In this document: piece after piece, positions 46,520 to 58,789 of the stretch
Layout of the letters: every line of letters begins with the position of its first letter
How positions within the stretch are numbered: the stretch's first letter is position 1
Assembly (NCBI GenBank): GCA_004352715.1
Contig: SCFE01000060.1
Span: forward strand, 1,804,807 to 1,868,806
From: Hofstenia miamia
Taxonomy: Eukaryota > Xenacoelomorpha > Acoela
DNA: 64,000 nt
Direction: 5' to 3'
Notes under the pieces: generated by a model
Databases searched by the model: none
Told to the model about the DNA's origin: nothing
The model's input: the letters and a program-made list of their open reading frames with translations, nothing else
Translations under genes and position numbers: made by a program

Positions 46520-48440
46520 TCAAATACTGTAGAGCATAATTTGAATATAACTGCACAAAACAATTTACAAAATCAATTAATCAATCATATCATGTGTTTA
46601 CATATTATTATAATCATTATAATATTTTTAGTCTTTGTTTCATCCATTCTTTCTCTCATCTTGACCACACATGATATTATGATGGATTATGTCACAATAT
46701 ATGAATATGTTAAGAGATATCATTTGATTATCTTAAAAATTCACTCATTCGTTTAAAACTATAGTTTACTTTTCATACTAGAATTTTAAGATAAGCTTAT
46801 GAAGTATTTTGAACAGGAATATCAGAAATGCAAAATTTATCATAGAAACAAGCTTCGATGATATAATACAGATCTTATTCGTGTTTTGTAGAAAACATGA
46901 TCTTACAGTTTTAGAAATTCTAGACAAATTTATTTTTGCAATTACCATTAATGCCTGTTCCGCCCGTCTGACTTTAAGTATACCAATTAAATAAAGTGCC
47001 AAAAATTTTCACTTAATGGTCCTTATCTTAGTTTTGTTGGGTCAATTAATGGTTATTGAAACTATTCAATACTTAATAGCATTATGCTGATGTAAATTAT
47101 TAAAACTTGCAATCATGTGTTGCTTTAATAAATTAGTATAGCTTTATATTGTTCACATTCCAACATGTAACTGCCCTTTCAAATCATAACTTATTAAATT
47201 TTCTAATTAATATTGTGAAATAGTTTTTTGAGTTTGCACAATAACCTGATAAAAATATACTAGGTGAATTTACGTCTGCTGTTTTGGGAATATATAGAAT
47301 GGCAATACGTTGACTTGACGTTTGTTAATTGAATGTTGATTTTCTGTTTTTCTTAGAAATCATGAGCACATTTTACTGACATTTTTTTTGAAATTTTGAA
47401 CCTATAGAAAAATATACTTTTGCATAAATACTTTGAAAAACATAATTTTTCAAATATATTTTGCTTTAAACAATATCTTCAATTCAGGTATAAAATTTAT
47501 ATATTTATATGTTGTTTTGATGCCTTATAATCACCTACCGCATTGATTGCCAATTTCTTCAATGAGTTTTAAGAATTCAATCTAAAAAATTTGAAATATA
47601 TTATCTTCTGCAAACATGATTACAAAAAATTATCAAGATATTGCTTGCAGTTCAAAATAAAACTAAATCTATCAAATATAATACATTATGACTTCATTAC
47701 AAAAATATGTGTACAATCTAACAAAATAGTGAATATTTATTTTGTAAAAGTCATAGATAAAATAAATAAAGACATTTCCGTCTTTGTTCATCCAAATGAT
47801 AATGTGCCGTTTTGAAAATATTTTGCCTTTCATAATTCATTTTATTTAGTTAGTACTTTCTAAAATTTTCGACTTGGGTTGGCCCGACCCAACCTGACTC
47901 TTCGAACCTCACAGCTTAGACAGTCCTTGTTCATCTCTTTCTCAGTTGCTTTATTCTAATATCAAAAATGAATTTTCTACTTTGTATATTTCATATATTG
48001 ATGACAAAATTAGAATCTTGGCCAACTTCAAATTTTAATATCTGTTCTTGATTTAATACAAGGGCAGGCTGAACTCCATTCGAGTTATGGTGTGTACATC
48101 ATAATGTGAAAATTATTAATAACAAGCTTGAAAGCAATTTTGTGTAAGTGCGGTTCTTCCCGTGGTCTCTTGACTGTTTCAAAAACCAACTTGTTCTTAT
48201 TACCATAGATGCATAACACTTGTATCTTTAAATTTTAACTTTTACAATTTTTTTTGAAAATTTATCGTCCATAAGAAATGATATTGACATTAACAGAATA
48301 TTTAAAAAATTCAGAATCTTGTAACGTACTAAAACTTCTTTCTGTTTTTTTGAAGAGAAAAATATAATTTTGTTTGCTATTTAGGAATTTAGCATGAACA
48401 TTTTTAATTTGATTTTTAAATTACAAATAGCTCCATTATA
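46520..48440. other. no gene recognised
   Basis: AT-rich, short frames only. A GC-richer word near 47878-47900 (ggttggcccgacccaacc) is palindromic but unsupported. Confidence 0.5.
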
Positions 48441-48471
48441 TACGTATATATATATATATATATATATATAN

Positions 48472-48708
48472 AGAAGGTATACGACTAGTAATAATTCTTC
48501 GAGAAGAGCATGAACCCTCCATACCCGACGCAATTGAAAGCCTTCACTACCGCATGGAAAACCTCATCATTCTATACAAAACGTCGTATAACCAGCTCTT
48601 GATGCCGACTTCACAAACGCCATCCGTCACCAAATTAATTCTTACTGATCTCTTACTATGTGACAAAATACCCTCTCACAAGCTAGCAGTAGACAGAAAA
48701 CTAATCAT
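48472..48708 (+). other. isolated contig with a fully open reading frame
   Basis: Bounded by single Ns (48471, 48709). One + frame is open across all 235 bases (48474-48708) with no ATG start and no stop. It includes HEPSIPDAIESLHYRMENLI and LCDKIPSHKLAVDRKLII. Base composition is richer in C and G than either flank. It could be an internal exon or transposon coding sequence, and the contig may be misplaced beside the (AT)n array. Family not recognised. Confidence 0.4.
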
Positions 48709-48709
48709 N

Positions 48710-50177
48710 CGGAACTTTTAAGATAAGCCATATTTTTTGTTAGTCATGTAAATTTGTTGAAATAGTTAATAATTTGCAACAGGTATATTATATAGCAGAA
48801 AAATTGTTGATAACACCTTAAACTTTTAACAAAAATTGATCTTATTAACATACATGTAAATCTGGGAATTATTTCTCCCAAACATGCGTACATGTTAATG
48901 TGCATAAGACGTTGTCCTGCCTACAAGTGATAGGTAAAAATGGACTGCAGAAATTAAATCAGTGTTGCCGAATTAATATGAAACATGATATGCCTTTCCA
49001 AATAAGCTATACGATTTTGAACAACGGTCAATGCAATTGTTGAAGATTATTTAGACTTATGCTTATAGATACATGAAAATTTTCTATTTGCATAATTTGA
49101 ACTTTGCAATTGCTTTAAAATGCTCGTTTCAACACACAATAAATGAATTGAAGCATATTTGCCTAACTTGGATGCAGCCTTTCTGGATCCAAAATTAAAA
49201 AAAAGTTGTTTCTTGTCATTTCCGTAATTCATCAAAAATAGGAATTGATAATTCGTATGATTTCATTATACACATAAAACCATACTATAGAGATTAACCT
49301 TAAGAGATAAAATGGAAAATTTAATATTTGAATATGTTGCATTGCAAAAATATCTAAATTAGGAAACTCAGTCATAAACTAAATTCACTAAAAAAACATT
49401 TCAATGAAATTGTAAATAAAACTGAATATTTTGATTATAATAAATTTTAAATTAAAAATTTTTTACTGCACTTGGAGAATTTAAAATAACAAGTCAATTA
49501 AATTTGGGCAAAAAAAACTTGTCAAGTAGAATCACGACCTAAATTTTTGAAATTAGTAAAGTAAGCACACCTTAAGAAGATTTTGATTTTAGTCTACGTT
49601 TTTAAATACAAGAGTTAAACTTAATATAAGTGAATTTCACTTAATTCAAATCAAATCTTATACAATCAAAGTTGCTAAAATTTTGAATATGTCGATAAAC
49701 AGCACGTTCATGTAACTACTATATTTTAAATGTAATATCACAACAGCCTCCTACATTCTAAATATTAGAATAAATGGATAAATGTTGCTTTGAAAAAAAG
49801 ACGTATGGCATACTTTTAATATAAACATTTTATTTATTTCAACAATTGTTCAGTTGCCTACATTTAATTGAAGAATACTTAATGATGCTTGAGGAAATTT
49901 GTATTGAAATTAATATGGCATCACTTCAAGTAAACGCATACCATTTACGGTGTGCCGAAGTAGATACGGAATCTTATGAATCATATTCGCTGCTACATTA
50001 TATTCTTTATAATATGCAGATAAAATTTCCCCATATTCAGGAGCGAATATAAAATAGTTCATGCAATTTAGAAATCATTACAATTATTGGCTTTCATTCA
50101 ATTGCCTAATGTAAAAAATTATAAGACACAACCCCAATTTATTGTCTTACATATTCTGCATCATTACTAATAGTAAT
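48710..50177. other. no gene recognised
   Basis: AT-rich. A 68-codon frame at 49846-50052 (HLIEEYLMMLEEICIEINMA) is moderately protein-like, but no family or splice context supports it. Confidence 0.4.
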
Positions 50178-50509
50178 ATATATATNNNNNNNNNNNNNNN
50201 NNNNNNNNNNNNNNNNNNNNNNNNNNNNNNNNNNNNNNNNNNNNNNNNNNNNNNNNNNNNNNNNNNNNNNNNNNNNNNNNNNNNNNNNNNNNNNNNNNNN
50301 NNNNNNNNNNNNNNNNNNNNNNNNNNNNNNNNNNNNNNNNNNNNNNNNNNNNNNNNNNNNNNNNNNNNNNNNNNNNNNNNNNNNNNNNNNNNNNNNNNNN
50401 NNNNNNNNNNNNNNNNNNNNNNNNNNNNNNNNNNNNNNNNNNNNNNNNNNNNNNNNNNNNNNNNNNNNNNNNNNNNNNNNNNNNNNNNNNNNNNNNNNNN
50501 NNNNNNNNN

Positions 50510-50545
<36 letters not shown>

Positions 50546-50601
50546 TTTTGTTATTTTTTAAAAATTTATTATTAGTTTTTTGTTTATATATATATATATA
50601 T
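50178..50601. repeat. (AT)n microsatellite with 324-N gap
   Basis: AT arrays flank N 50186-50509, and another array lies at 50584-50601. Frames across it are artefacts. Confidence 0.95.
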
Positions 50602-50604
50602 GCA

Positions 50605-52200
50605 ATTTTATGTAATCAACTTGATCCTAGCACATTTTTAGATTATCATGGCTAATTCTTCAATGATCCTGGCATTGACGATAATCGAGCTACGCGTTTG
50701 GTGCAAAAAGGCATTTTTAGTGTTTTTTTAAATTGGGCCATTGAATTTATTGGAACTATTATTTCCTAAGAACAATTTAATAATTTATTTTTGACTGTTT
50801 TGAGAAACTACCACAAGTCTTTCCCTTTATCTTCTTAACTTCCTTAACTTCCTTAACTTCTAAAAAGCGGAAAATTTGAAAAATTTTCTAATGAAATTTT
50901 TCAAGAATATAATTTAAAATATTGAAAACAATAATATATCCAGGTGCAAAGTTTTAATTAAATATATATATTTTAGAATAGAACTCCAAACTTATTCTAA
51001 CAGGTTCAAATTACTTTTGCACATCACAGAGTTTATTCTCTGAATTATTAGTTTTCTAATACGACTAATTCACTAATTCGTATTATTTGCTATTGCACAG
51101 ACTAAGAAAAATATACTTCAGTAATTAAGGGAATTGAAATCCGTAATTTGAGAATCTTAAATATGTGTGAGAGATCATAAAAAGAATAAAAAACACAAGC
51201 AAATCCGTTTTTGTGCGCAAAAACAGCCATTGAAATATAGGTAAAGTTAAACTAGATAAACCTCATAGCAGAAATTCACTTCTAAGGCAGTCATGACAAA
51301 ATTCTCACCCAAGTGTCAAATATCAGCTAAGAAATTGACTAAAGATAACTAACTATTGGTAAACATAATTTGTCTGACCGATTCCAACTTTGAACCTTGA
51401 AGTGAAATTCTACGTTGTCAGTTAGTTCTAAAATACTTAAAATCAGCGCAAACTATGTGACTATTTTTGTGTGCTTCTCATTTGTGACAATAGTTGCCAG
51501 CTGTATTTAACCTATCAGTAATCTGTTCAACTCTTCCTTCAAATAGAGTTTCTTTTCATCGTGGATTCATTGGATTCAATGCCTAATTTAATATAATTGA
51601 TTTTATTCATATGCCTATGTGCGGATTCAGATGATTTCAAATGAAAAAGCTAACTAAAAGCGTTATCCAAGAAGTGTTCCACCGAAACAAAATTTTTTGT
51701 CCCAGCCCCACTAAGTCGCACTGAATTCGCAACCAGTCTTGTTACACACTATTAAATTTTCTTGTTCTGTGTGGGCTTACATGGCCTTAACATACCGCTA
51801 CTTTGAAAAAAATAAAAATGCAGTAACAAATGTTATGAAATATTCCAGTATGTCTTCAATAATGCAAAAAATATTTAATCCCTTGTCAATAGTCATTTGG
51901 AAATGATGTTATATTTCAAATTTGAAAGGATTATAAGCATGTTTATTTAGATGAACATATATTTTACCGATATTATTTTATAACGAAGGATGAAAATAAT
52001 CACCAATTTTCAAAATACACCTACATCATAAGTGCTTAAATTAAACAACACTTACCTAAATGTATGGAACTAAGCATGAGCCTAGAGGCAAAATGTGCCG
52101 ACCTGATGTTTTGCTATAAACAGTTTTACATGTATCATTAATTTAGTTTATTGAATAAAGTGGAAGATATATTATAGATGTAACATATGAATAACTATAA
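50605..52200. other. no gene recognised
   Basis: AT-rich, nothing supported. Lies upstream of gene B. Confidence 0.5.
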
Positions 52201-53104
52201 AATGGATTTTTAAATTGTCACCTCTGCACTCTAATCCCCAATTTGGTGGAATATCGTTTGAAAAATTGATAGGATGCTATTTTTACAATTAAAATTATAA
52301 ATAACATGTTCGAATTTCATTGGTTTAATAATACAACCAATCAAATCATATCTTGCCAATAGAGTTGTTCAGTTACTTTGAAATTTCTGAGCAATGTACT
52401 CCTATTTCCTCATTAGCTTGCTAACGTTACACCAGGTCTTTTATGGTAAGTAAATTTAAGGGAACAAAAATTTTTTGATTTTTTATATATGTTGAAATTA
52501 TTGCTGACAATTTATTAACACTTAATTTATTAGAAATCATATTGAAATAATGATTAGTCAAAATCTACAAACAAATTCGATGGTCGAATACTAAACTTTG
52601 GTTCTAATAACTCATATTAGGAACTGAGAAAATGAATTAATTAAAACGAAAATTTGTGATAGTAGATCACAATCATTTATGCAATGGAATATATTTGATA
52701 TCAATAAATGCAATATAAATATTTTAAAATTGAATTCTGAATTTCTGATTTCGAGTTCTTTATAATATATATTCTATTATTATTCATGTTGTATTATATT
52801 ATTTCATCTATCTAGAACATAAAAGCAATGTTTACTAGTATTGGACATTGACATTATTTTGTTAAATGTAAGAATTTTCTGAAAATAATTCTCTGGAAAA
52901 TTAATAATAACTTTCNAAATATTTTTCAGGAAATTCCAAGTGCAACTAAATTGGGCTATCAAAGTAGCAGTAAANGGATTTTTAAATTGTCACCTCTGCA
53001 CTCTAATCCCCAATTTGGTGGAATATCGTTTGAAAAATTGATAGGATGCTATTTTTACAATTAAAATTATAAATAACATGTTCGAATTTCATTGGTTTAA
53101 TAAT

Positions 53105-53165
53105 ACAACCAATCAAATCATATCTTGCCAATAGAGTTGTTCAGTTACTTTGAAATTTCTGAGCA
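53105..53165 (+). promoter_or_regulatory. conserved proximal block with CCAAT box, gene B
   Basis: ACAACCAATCAAAT, then gagttgttcagtta, with CCAAT (53109-53113) 57 bases before the ATG, exactly as in gene A. The same block is printed again at 52333-52393 in the artefactual duplicate. Confidence 0.6.
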
Positions 53166-53217
53166 ATGTACTCCTATTTCCTCATTAGCTTGCTAACGTT
53201 ACACCAGGTCTTTTATG
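53166..53217 (+). CDS. gene B exon 1: signal peptide
   Basis: ATG plus 16 codons and one base, then the donor GTAAGT. Core YFLISLLTLHQVFY. The identical copy at 52394-52445 is taken as an assembly duplicate. Confidence 0.8.
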
Positions 53218-55436
53218 GTAAGTAAATTTAAGGGAACAAAAATTTTTTGATTTTTTATATATGTTGAAATTATTGCTGACAATTTATTAACACTTAATTT
53301 ATTAGAAATCATATTGAAATAATGATTAGTCAAAATCTACAAACAAATTCGATGGTCGAATACTAAACTTTGGTTCTAATAACTCATATTAGGAACTGAG
53401 AAAATGAATTAATTAAAACGAAAATTTGTGATAGTAGATCACAATCATTTATGCAATGGAATATATTTGATATCAATAAATGCAATATAAATATTTTAAA
53501 ATTGAATTCTGAATTTCTGATTTCGAGTTCTTTATAATATATATTCTATTATTATTCATGTTGTATTATATTATTTCATCTATCTAGAACATAAAAGCAA
53601 TGTTTACTAGTATTGGACATTGACATTATTTTGTTAAATGTAAGAATTTTCTGAAAATAATTCTCTGGAAAATTAATAATAACTTTCAGAGAACCAACTC
53701 TAATCGGGTAATTTTAGAAGCAGATGCGAGTGTAGACCTTGAGTTAACTGATGCAAAAACAAATTTACTTACATTCAAGATGAAACTGAACACTGCTGCT
53801 TATGGTGATGCGGGTACGTGCGAACTTACCCTGACTGATCAAAATAAAGTTACAGTAAGCAAACAAGGAGATTTAATGACTGTCAACAACTTAAAGCCTG
53901 GAAAAGTTTACACGGTGAGTGCTGTCTCTGTTAAAGAAGGAAGTTCAGCTGCGGATACCACTGCGAGTGGTTCAAATAAAGATTATTTTTGCACAGGTTA
54001 GAAATACATTCAAGGCCTATATTTTAATACGATCATAACTGCATTATTCAAATATTAACGCTAGTATATGTAAATGTGTCAATTTTGATATATTTTTCAG
54101 AAATGAGGGAAGCTGTACTGTTTGAGATGGATATATGAACGTGCTAGAAAGCAATCTAATTATCTTTGTGTGCTCTCAAACTGTCAAAATTCGTATTAAT
54201 TTTAAGGAAAAATATTCCACATGAATAATTGAATTGTCTAAATCACATTTACAGATATATGTCAATAATTTAGGATAAAACAATATGGAATATTAATACA
54301 TTAATATGCAAGATGAAGTATTTAGTACCTTGTTCTGCTAAAAACGTAGAGTATAAAGTGGCTTCAAATGGTATGGGGGTTGTATCTTGGGATTCACTCG
54401 ATGCTACTGATTGTCCTGTTGATGCTACTGTTGGCTACACATTTCAAGTAACAGATGGTACTAATGACATTGGTACTGCTCAAGCGGCGAATGTACTTTC
54501 ACTAACATTAGCAAAATCAGACGCTGACAAACTTAAAGGAAAAGCAGGAGTCAAAGTTGTGCAAGAGTGCGTAAAAGGAGATAAATCAGGCGCAAAACAA
54601 GAATCACCAATCGTTTACAGTGGTATGTAATCTTAAGAATTTATCATTTACTTAGATTAATATTTCCATTTATTTTTACAAAATATACGACACAAAGTTT
54701 GTATAGAAAGGGTACTGCCTTTCTGAGATTTTGTACCAAGAAGTTTCTGCTTGTTTCAGCTACTTTGTATTTGAAATTTGCTCTATTGAAGCTAAATACA
54801 CCTAATCTCCCCTGCGCAATGTAATTATAGGCTATGGACACAGTAAAAAGACGTGAGATCTTACACCGTTTGCAATGTAAATCCAGAATTGAATATTTTT
54901 TTTTAAATTCAATTTCCTTGTTGTTAAGAGTATTTAAGTCCTTGTCACTAAGATGATGTTTCTATGTCATTTTACTAAGTAAAAACAAAATTTACTAGAT
55001 TCAAGAATCCATTCCATAGCTTTCATTGCTTCGTTAAAAATTTTTTGGTGAACAATTTCAATTTATGCTAACTCTGCATTTCTTAAATTAAAGTATTACA
55101 ATTAAAAAAATGAATTTTGCCGTATAGCGCATAAATTCAACAATAACTAGGAATTTTAAAAAAATTTTTGCATCACAAAATTGGCATCTCACTTGAGGTC
55201 TCTAATCACTATGTCCTTTATACTAGTCATTTGAAGATACATTGGATGATTCATTAGTTATTTCGAATGATCAATTTTTTATATAATCAATATAGCATAG
55301 AATTGCTAAATTTTAAATTGTTTCAAAAAATTATTATTATATTTATTGGAAATGTTTAGGTATTGGTATTGTAAAGGGTGGCTTACCATGCGTTTTGACC
55401 GTTCTCCTTCTAGTATTCTTCGAAGTGTATAACTAA
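53166..55436 (+). CDS. gene B: secreted two-domain fibronectin-III-like surface protein (4 exons)
   Basis: Proposed join is 53166..53217, 53718..53996, 54326..54622, 55360..55436, giving 234 aa and a TAA stop. It has a signal peptide (MYSYFLISLLTLHQVFYE), FnIII-like domain 1 (residues about 19-111), domain 2 (112-211) and a hydrophobic tail ending FFEVYN. All introns are phase 1 GT-AG, of 500, 329 and 737 bases. It is the paralogue of gene A with the same exon phases, the same exon 3 and exon 4 lengths and a one-codon difference in exon 2. The short tail after the hydrophobic run and the YSGG just before it suggest a GPI anchor; a single transmembrane segment is the alternative. Intact frames in both copies imply selection. 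Function is unknown. Confidence 0.85.
53718..53996 (+). CDS. gene B exon 2: FnIII-like domain 1
   Basis: The acceptor GTAATTTTAG precedes 53718 and the donor GTTAGA follows 53996, phase 1 at both ends. It carries YGDAGTCEL, VTVSKQGDLMTVNNLKPGKV and NKDYFCTG, matching gene A position by position, including both Cys. Confidence 0.85.
54326..54622 (+). CDS. gene B exon 3: FnIII-like domain 2
   Basis: The acceptor GTATTTAG precedes 54326 and the donor GTATGT follows 54622. It carries VVSWDS (conserved Trp), DCPVD, GYTFQVTDGTN and GKAGVKVVQEC, then QESPIVYSG. Same 297-base length as gene A exon 3. Confidence 0.87.
55360..55436 (+). CDS. gene B exon 4: hydrophobic C-terminal tail and stop
   Basis: The acceptor ATGTTTAG precedes 55360. 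It reads GIGIVKGGLPCVLTVLLLVF and then FEVYN stop. Homologous to gene A exon 4, with an extra Cys. Confidence 0.83.
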
Positions 55437-55523
55437 CTCCATCTTCCTAAATAGCGAAGTTCTCGTATTGATTAATTTTTGTAAATAGCTTAACTAATGT
55501 TTTTTCATTCGCCTATGACATCA

Positions 55524-55529
55524 ATAAAA
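55524..55529 (+). terminator. polyadenylation signal AATAAA, gene B
   Basis: AATAAA lies 88 bases after the stop, at about the same distance as in gene A. Confidence 0.5.
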
Positions 55530-55539
55530 TCAAATTTAG

Positions 55540-57055
55540 AAATTTTGAAATGATTGAATTAAATACAATTGTTCATGATTTGCATTTAAATTGTGAAAAA
55601 TTGATATTAATCCTATGAAACCTTGTGAAGATTTAATATGCTCGACAGTAATATGCCAGCATGAAAACGATCAAAGGAAAAATTACGTGTATTTTCTTAA
55701 AATTTCCTGATAATATAAAAACATATGAGTATCCAAAAATTTCGACTCAAACCCATGCCACACCCAAGCCAAATTAAGATCTAAAAAAGCCCAAGCCAAA
55801 TACTAAGGAAGCTGGTGCAAAATAAATATTAAATAATAATCTATAAGGTTTAGAACTGTTTAATATACAGTCATTAAAAAAATTTAAAAAGATCTGCATT
55901 GCTAGCTGATCGTAGAAATTCCAAAACTCCACATTTTCTGGACCAATCAAACTCTCTTTGAGGTAATAATGACACCAACATGAGAAATATCTCTCTCAGA
56001 CTGAGAAGACGTTTGTGAATGCAAAACACCTTGTCAAGCATTGATTCTTTAAATGACATATGGCATTTGATGAGTTATATATGATAAAGTAACTGTAAAT
56101 AATATTTCTTGAGAATATATAGATTAGTATCAATAGAACTAACTGATATTAATCTCTTTAATTGAAGCAATTGCACCTTTCCTGGTTTACCTTTTTTTAT
56201 TCTTCTACCAAGGCCAATTGCCGCCCAGCTCACTTTCAATTCTGGCTCTGTCTCGTTTGTGACATCTTATATCCGTTAATAATTTCGTTGTGTGTGCACA
56301 TATATCGTACTTTTTTAATGTTTATTAATACCGCAATAATTATAATTAATGAATTTTTCATATACTATGGTCATGCATATATGATAATTAATGAATTTTT
56401 CATATACTATGGTCATGCATATATGACTTTGAATTATTAAATTGAAAATTCTCTAAAACTACCTGACTTTAGAAGAAAATGAATCAAACAATCATGAACA
56501 AAGCGTTAACAGGGCTTGCGGATATTTATAATGGCTGTAAGGTCAAATAATACTAAAATATTTTTAGCTCCAAATTTTATTATTAGGTCAAAACATTGTT
56601 AAAATCAACTATTTAATCCAAGGGCGTCTAAACAGAATTCCTAAATTAAATTATTAAATTTCTATATTTTTGCGAAAATGATTTTCAAAATTTGATTTAA
56701 AATCAAAGCAAATGTTAGAATGTTACTATTGAACGAAGAATTTTTTTATTGAAATCCAAACATTATAATTTGTTATATGTAAGCATAGGTGTAAACAGGT
56801 CGGATCACCTAGCACCAGTTATAGAAGCAAAGGTCGGGTCAGTGAGTATTTTATGACCTGTCGGATGGAACCAGCCCAAATAAAGCCTGAGTAAATGACA
56901 AAGCTTCTCTAAAATGCAACACATTCTCTAACTAATAAATGATTGCACCCAGCATCCTGCCCCAGTGTCAATTTTCATAAATTATAGTAATAAGGAATCT
57001 TAGGGAAATTGAAGTTATCTAATTCTTTAAATTTAAACATTTCTGAATCGATCCT
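55540..57055. other. no gene; one short tandem duplication
   Basis: A unit of about 45 bp (attaatgaatttttcatata then ctatggtcatgcatatatga) is repeated once at 56340-56425. A stretch near 56795-56890 repeats ggtcgg / gtcgggtc / ctgtcggatgg and may be a diverged transposon end. Nothing else was recognised. Confidence 0.5.
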
Positions 57056-57059
57056 CTTT

Positions 57060-57307
57060 CCAAAACAACTCGTCATGTTGATTACCCTGAGAGTATTCTT
57101 CAAGAAATAAAAAACCTACTACCCTATAATACAATTAAGATACCGGGAATTACTCATAAACTGAATTCAAGACCAAGCTTTTCACATGTGTTAAGTACCG
57201 GTATAAGAAAAACGCTTTAAAGAAATCTTTCATTAATGTCGCCTTACAAACCTGGAATTCGCTACCTAAAAAAATCTAAGTTATTGAAAAAATATACTCC
57301 TTTAAAA

Positions 57308-57348
<41 letters not shown>
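57060..57348 (+). pseudogene. LINE ORF2 3' end followed by (AT)n
   Basis: 57193-57279 reads KYRYKKNALKKSFINVALQT and WNSLPKKI then a stop, with YSFKKH beyond. This is the standard C-terminus of CR1/Jockey-type RTs ('WNSLP..I.......FK'). Upstream pieces in another frame (HKLNSRPSFSHVLSTGIRK) continue it. About 30 bases later comes an (AT)n array at 57310-57348. Confidence 0.65.
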
Positions 57349-57349
<1 letters not shown>

Positions 57350-57354
<5 letters not shown>

Positions 57355-58465
57355 GTTAGTCTTTTAAGAAACTCAGACAGAAATGTTTCTGAATTTATAA
57401 ATATATTATCAAAAATTCTGTTTCCATGTTTTTGGTGAACTCTATCAGTCGAAATAAATTACTGCCAATAAACAGGAATCAAAATGATAGATCAAGGTGA
57501 AGACTAGAATAATGGGAAAGATTTCATTGGATCAAATTTTGAGACTAGTTTCAGAATGATACTCATATGGTTTGTCAACATTGGCCATATTAAGAAGTTG
57601 TTTTTGATAAGATACCACGAAACTTGTTTTTAACGTATATGAAGTAATACTACATGTTGCTTTTCGGTTTTTTTAAATTTTTGCCCTTTAAGGTTCGAAT
57701 TTTGTAGCATAATCGGCACAAAAACACAAGAAAAGAACTAAAATACTTTTGATTAATTTGAGTGATTATTTATTTTGATTATGCTTTTGTTAATTATTTA
57801 TTCTTTATTGTAACCAAGTGAAATTTATATAACAATTATGTTTGTCAGTGAAAAAGTTTGACAAAAAGAAGCAACCAAAGTCGCATAAGCTAATTAATAA
57901 CGCATTGCATAATAAAATCTGACGAGAGTTCAATGACAGCAAATCCTTTCAACTAAAACAGGTAGATGTTGTTCTGGTTGGAAAATCCAATATAAATATG
58001 ATGTAAAGGAAAGAAAAAGTGATAAATTAAATCGTTTGGATTTTACATTTACGTTGTATCAGGTTTTATTATATTATGACAATGGTTTTTTTGCATGCTT
58101 GAAATAGTAATGCTGCAGAAGCTCGTAGCATTTTTTATGATGTACCATAAACATATTTAGGAGTAAAACTGTAATGCAACTATTAACAATTCAAAAATTC
58201 CCATTCCAACAGTGGATACATACTTATTTAAAGCTGATCACTTTTGATTTGATGCCATCACAAGTTAATTTTATTGTTAAAAAGTTCAGTTGATGCAAAA
58301 ATGTTTTCATTTTAGTATTTTCAATTATATGTTTAAATTTTTTATTAACAAAAACCTTATAATGGTTTTGAATATGACGGCACCCAGCCGGACCTGGGCC
58401 TGAATATTACCAATTGCAACTGGCCGGACCGGGATAGGCTTGATTTTTGGGTTTACAACTCTGAA
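57350..58465. other. no gene recognised
   Basis: AT-rich. Near 58378-58435 a GC-rich imperfect inverted sequence (cagccggacctgggcctg ... ctggccggaccggg) may be a transposon end without a partner. Confidence 0.4.
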
Positions 58466-58665
58466 AAAACTATATATATATATATATATATATAAATNNN
58501 NNNNNNNNNNNNNNNNNNNNNNNNNNNNNNNNNNNNNNNNNNNNNNNNNNNNNNNNNNNNNNNNNNNNNNNNNNNNNNNNNNNNNNNNNNNNNNNNNNNN
58601 NNNNNNNNNNAACTATATATATATATATATATATATAAATATATATAGAAATATATATATATATA
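58466..58665. repeat. (AT)n microsatellite with 113-N gap
   Basis: AT arrays flank N 58498-58610; coding frames here are artefacts. Confidence 0.95.
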
Positions 58666-58789
58666 TAATATTTTTAGGGAATTTAATGATAGTGTCATTA
58701 ACATCAATGCAATTTACAAAAAAAATAAAAAAATTGTAATAATCTTAAACAAATGAGTTTGTATTGCTTTGCTTTGACTACTATAAATT

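Larger units (their letters stand above)
52204..53687. other. 712-bp exact duplicate around a 58-bp contig (assembly artefact)
   Basis: 52204-52915 and 52976-53687 are the same sequence as far as I can read, offset 772. They are separated by N (52916), 58 bases and N (52975). Both carry the CCAAT block and exon 1 of gene B. Lack of divergence and the Ns argue for unmerged contigs, not a real duplication. Confidence 0.8.

Noticed and set aside
52394-52445. Second first exon of gene B as an alternative promoter
   Set aside because: It lies in a 712-bp duplicate with no divergence, bounded by single Ns; an unmerged contig overlap is simpler.
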